A DNA stretch of 17,246 bases from Chitinophagaceae bacterium (GTDB taxonomy: Bacteria; Bacteroidota; Bacteroidia; Chitinophagales; Chitinophagaceae): assembly GCA_947468255.1 (NCBI GenBank), contig CANIMM010000038.1:1-17246 (forward strand). The letters are read 5' to 3'. Positions within the stretch are counted from its first letter, which is position 1. Each line of letters begins with the position of its first letter. Shown one piece after another: positions 14,486-17,246 of this stretch. The notes beneath the pieces are model-generated. The model made no database searches. It was given only the letters and a program-made list of their open reading frames with translations, and was not told the DNA's origin. The position numbers and the translations under genes are program-made.

Positions 14486-16057
14486 TTAGTTCAAATCCCA
14501 AAACAATTTTCCAGTAAACACATCGAGCGTTCCTTCTTTTCCCACGTTAAGTCCATTATAATTGTACTCATTTTGCGGATAAAATAAACGCACAGGGATA
14601 GAAGTTTTAGTTCTATTAGGATCTTTGGACAGCGTTGGGCCTTTATCGTATCCGCCACCAACGCCATACGCTATTTCTGTTCTTCTGTAATCAGTCCAAA
14701 TTTCATAGGGTGCAATTGAATTCAATGCAAACCATTTTTGAGAAAGTATGGTATACAATCCACCTACTGGGAGCCCAGATGCTAAGGCGCCTGCTGAATA
14801 ATCAACATCAGGATAACCTGCATTGTAATCTAAGTAATCTTGCGCATCAGTTGCAGTTAAACCCAGCCAAACAAAAGATTCCGTAATTGCTTCTGTTAGC
14901 AAGCTGCTTGCTGAAGATCCGCTGGTTAGGATTCCTCGCTCCCTTGCTTCTGCCTGCAAAAACAAACTTTCTACACTGGTTAAAATCCAAGCACGTGACG
15001 AAGCTCCGTCTGGGCTTAAGCCTTCTCCTCTAACAGTAGAAAGCGCGCTTCCAATGGGAGCAGTAGCGCTTGCGGGAGTTCCAAAAATAATACCTTTATG
15101 GCCGGCTGATGGAGCTACATAAAATTTGTCAATTCGTGGATCCCCATCCCCTTTATAATATCCGATTGCATAGGCGCTAGCCCTTAAATAATCGCGCTGA
15201 CTACCCGTACCTGATTCACTGGTATTGTAAATCCTGAAGTAAGGAGAAGGTTTTGTACCAGAAAAACCTGGATTTAAATGAGCAGACTCACCTGCACCTA
15301 AAAAGCCATCTGAAGTAATCTTTGCAACTTGTGCAGCTACATCTACTCCGGCAGCAACAGATTTGGTTTTTATTCCATTGTGTAAATGCACCAGCATTCT
15401 CAAGCGAAGTGTATTGGCGAATTTTTTCCACATGGTGGTATTACCTGCAAAAACAAGGTCTGTATTTTTAATATCTGGATTTTTTGCAACATCGGTAGCA
15501 GCAGCGTCATTTAATAAAACGATTGCCGCATCTAAATCTGCAAAAATAGCATTGTAAATATAAACCGACTTGTCATAAGCAGGCGTAGGTGCAGTAGTTC
15601 CTTTAAAAGCATCTGTATAGGGGATATTACCATATACATCCGTAAGAATCTGGAAATTATGCGATTTCATGATTCTACCAATGGCTTCATAAGTACCTTG
15701 TCCTTTTTCCTTTGCCTTATTAATCATGATATTGTAATTGTTGGCATTGGCATACAAACCTGTCCATATAGCTGAATGGAAATCATTGGTAAACACATAG
15801 GTTTCTTCTTCATTCAATGACTGATAAGAGCCTGATCTTGCACCATGGCCCATCCACCAACCGATAAACCACCACTCAGATACAACATTGGTAGCAGTGG
15901 ATTGTAAAGCACCTGGCAAAAGCACGGAAGGTGTTACAGAAATATCTGTTACTGCATCCGGGTTGGAATTGATGTCAAATTTTTCCTTACTACATCCTGC
16001 CGCCGCAATCATTAGAACTGCTAGCGTTGAAGTAGTGATTATATTTTTTAATTTCAT
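14486..16057 (-). CDS. SusD/RagB-family surface lipoprotein (SusD-like type 2)
   Basis: This 523-residue lipoprotein has a signal peptide and lipobox AAAGC (C22), followed by SKEKFDINSNPDAVTD, a standard SusD-family opening. The family text is clear: SEWWFIGWWMGHGAR, then YANANNYNIMINKAKEKGQGTYEAIGRIMKSHNFQILTDVYGNIPYTDAF, then YDKSVYIYNAIFADLDAAI (TPR-like helices). Further on are SRAWILTSVESLFLQAEARERG and the C-terminal IAPYEIWTDYRRT. The family covers the SusC barrel on the cell surface and binds the nutrient before import. This is the SusD-like 2 branch (PF12771 type), which is often found with non-starch and peptide-like substrates. The gene begins 19 bp after the SusC-like gene, so the three genes form one operon. 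Confidence 0.95.
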   Translation of the reverse strand: MKLKNIITTSTLAVLMIAAAGCSKEKFDINSNPDAVTDISVTPSVLLPGALQSTATNVVSEWWFIGWWMGHGARSGSYQSLNEEETYVFTNDFHSAIWTGLYANANNYNIMINKAKEKGQGTYEAIGRIMKSHNFQILTDVYGNIPYTDAFKGTTAPTPAYDKSVYIYNAIFADLDAAIVLLNDAAATDVAKNPDIKNTDLVFAGNTTMWKKFANTLRLRMLVHLHNGIKTKSVAAGVDVAAQVAKITSDGFLGAGESAHLNPGFSGTKPSPYFRIYNTSESGTGSQRDYLRASAYAIGYYKGDGDPRIDKFYVAPSAGHKGIIFGTPASATAPIGSALSTVRGEGLSPDGASSRAWILTSVESLFLQAEARERGILTSGSSASSLLTEAITESFVWLGLTATDAQDYLDYNAGYPDVDYSAGALASGLPVGGLYTILSQKWFALNSIAPYEIWTDYRRTEIAYGVGGGYDKGPTLSKDPNRTKTSIPVRLFYPQNEYNYNGLNVGKEGTLDVFTGKLFWDLN

Positions 16058-16076
16058 AATACTTATTTTTTAAAAA

Positions 16077-17246
16077 TTAAAATCTTACTGTTAGGTTAGC
16101 TCCAAAGATTCTTGTTGGAGGGAAATTGTAGGCAGTACTTCTACCGGTTGCATTTCCAGTATAGGATGAATTACCATTTCCACCAGCAAACTCAGGATCT
16201 GTCCATTGATTTGATTTAGGAAGCCACATTAATAAGTTTCTTCCACTGATTCCTAAGTTGGCACCTTTGATCACATTGCTAACCTTGGATCCAAAAAATT
16301 TAACAGGAATTTCATAACTAATCGCTACTTCCCTTAATTTCCAGAATGAACCGTCTGCAAGGTAATTGGTGGTAACAGAGGTATTCAAATCACTATTCCA
16401 GAACAAACGACCGTAATTAGATGTATAAACGCTATTGTTTAATACAGGTTGACCTTGTGCATCATAATATAATGAATTAGGGAATACAAAAGCGCGACGA
16501 CCATTCTGTGCACTACGCTCAGAAATACCATTGTCATCCAAGAATCCACCTAGCTGATCTGCCACGATTTGGTTTCCACCTCTATAATCCGCTACAGCAC
16601 TAAAGCTAAGGCCCTTCCAGTTTACATTCAAACTAAGACCCAATAAATCAGAAGGTGCTGTTTGTCCAAATACGCTAAGGTTTGGATTCTGTGTGGGCAT
16701 ACCAGTTTTGCTATCAACAATCACATGGCCGTTGAGATCCCTCATATAATCCGTTAATTTGAATTTATAAGCAGATTGACCTACAATTACATAATTATAG
16801 TTACCAATTCCCAATTCATTCACACCATCCACCAATGAGGTAACTGTATTTTTTTGATAGGTATAATTTACTTTAAAGTCAATGGTTACGTTATTTATCT
16901 TAACCAATGGTGTTAATTTCAAATCCAATTCAAGTCCTTTGTTAACAAAAGCCGCTGCATTCTGCTTAGCAGAAGTAGAACCGGTAGTATTGGATAGCTG
17001 AACATCAATAATCTGATTGGTATTATTTTGGTTATAAAAGGTAGCTTCTAAATTAACCTTGTTTTTAAGAAAGCCCAACTCAATTCCCACTTCTTTATTT
17101 AAAACAAACTCTGGTTTGTAAGAGGCTGCAACTGTAGAAGAAGTTGCTTGAAAACCTAAAATATCACCATAAGGGAAGAAAGTAGACCCTGCAAACACAT
17201 TTTCATATGCATAAGCCGGAAGGTTTACATTACCCGTTTTGGAATA
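16077..17246 (-). CDS. SusC/RagA-family TonB-linked outer-membrane protein, C-terminal part (cut by window edge)
   Basis: This is the C-terminal 389 residues of a SusC-type transporter barrel; the reading frame stays open to the window end (first visible residues YSKTGNVNLPAYAYEN). Typical SusC features are FNQN-like strand repeats (VNLEATFYNQNNTNQIIDVQLS, then SAKQNAAAFVNKGLELDLKL), VSANWKG-like LSVNWKGLSFSAVADYRGG, and FWKLREVAISYEIP. The final strands are LGISGRNLLMWLPKSNQWTDPEF and FPPTRIFGANLTVRF, ending in phenylalanine. An apparent GTG start at 17198 is internal and not real. The protein forms the energised import channel that pairs with the SusD-like lipoprotein 19 bp downstream. The promoter and any anti-sigma or one-component regulator would lie outside the window. 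Confidence 0.95.
   Translation of the reverse strand, partial: YSKTGNVNLPAYAYENVFAGSTFFPYGDILGFQATSSTVAASYKPEFVLNKEVGIELGFLKNKVNLEATFYNQNNTNQIIDVQLSNTTGSTSAKQNAAAFVNKGLELDLKLTPLVKINNVTIDFKVNYTYQKNTVTSLVDGVNELGIGNYNYVIVGQSAYKFKLTDYMRDLNGHVIVDSKTGMPTQNPNLSVFGQTAPSDLLGLSLNVNWKGLSFSAVADYRGGNQIVADQLGGFLDDNGISERSAQNGRRAFVFPNSLYYDAQGQPVLNNSVYTSNYGRLFWNSDLNTSVTTNYLADGSFWKLREVAISYEIPVKFFGSKVSNVIKGANLGISGRNLLMWLPKSNQWTDPEFAGGNGNSSYTGNATGRSTAYNFPPTRIFGANLTVRF

Overview
The window comes from a member of the Bacteroidota, most likely a Chitinophagaceae-type environmental bacterium. Several features point there: a SusC/SusD/SusE-like operon with a DUF1735-type lipoprotein, an F0 subunit a with a secreted N-terminal extension, AT-rich DNA, and promoter boxes matching the Bacteroidota -7 consensus TAnnTTTG just upstream of several genes. 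No phage, transposon, CRISPR array or RNA gene was found.

Layout. Positions 1-1318 (minus) hold the start of an F-type ATP synthase operon, atpB then atpE, the latter cut by the window edge. Positions 1413-2116 (minus) hold a small protein followed by a stand-alone nucleotidyltransferase, a possible toxin-antitoxin-like pair. Positions 2160-3959 (minus) encode a one-piece ABC exporter. Positions 4019-6235 (minus) encode a large exported protein with a C-terminal caspase/gingipain-like catalytic domain. Positions 6459-8270 (plus) encode an OmpR/PhoB-type response regulator and a PhoR-like histidine kinase. Positions 8288-8692 (minus) encode a small lipoprotein. Positions 8946-13230 (minus) form a two-gene outer-membrane operon: a non-SusC TonB-dependent receptor and a parallel beta-helix lipoprotein. 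Positions 13540-17246 (minus) form a SusC-SusD-SusE-like operon, with SusC cut by the window edge.

Main discovery candidate. The roughly 300-bp gap upstream of the TonB-dependent receptor contains six consecutive 11-bp direct units on the strand of that gene (13325 down to 13260). Four carry TAACAT exactly. The array ends 5 bp upstream of a -7-like box. This is the geometry of Pho boxes bound by PhoB/PhoP-type regulators (11-bp phase, TTAACA/TGTCA-like core), and a PhoB/PhoR-like pair is encoded about 5 kb away. The most economical reading is that the receptor and its beta-helix lipoprotein form a phosphate-starvation-controlled outer-membrane uptake system that does not use a SusD-type lipoprotein. 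The array is directly visible; the regulator and the substrate are inferred.

Other points of interest are the exported caspase-like protein, two genes whose -7 box sits exactly four bases before the start codon (predicted leaderless transcripts), a histidine kinase with almost no extracytoplasmic sensor, and tandem terminators with an unexplained spacer after the beta-helix lipoprotein gene.
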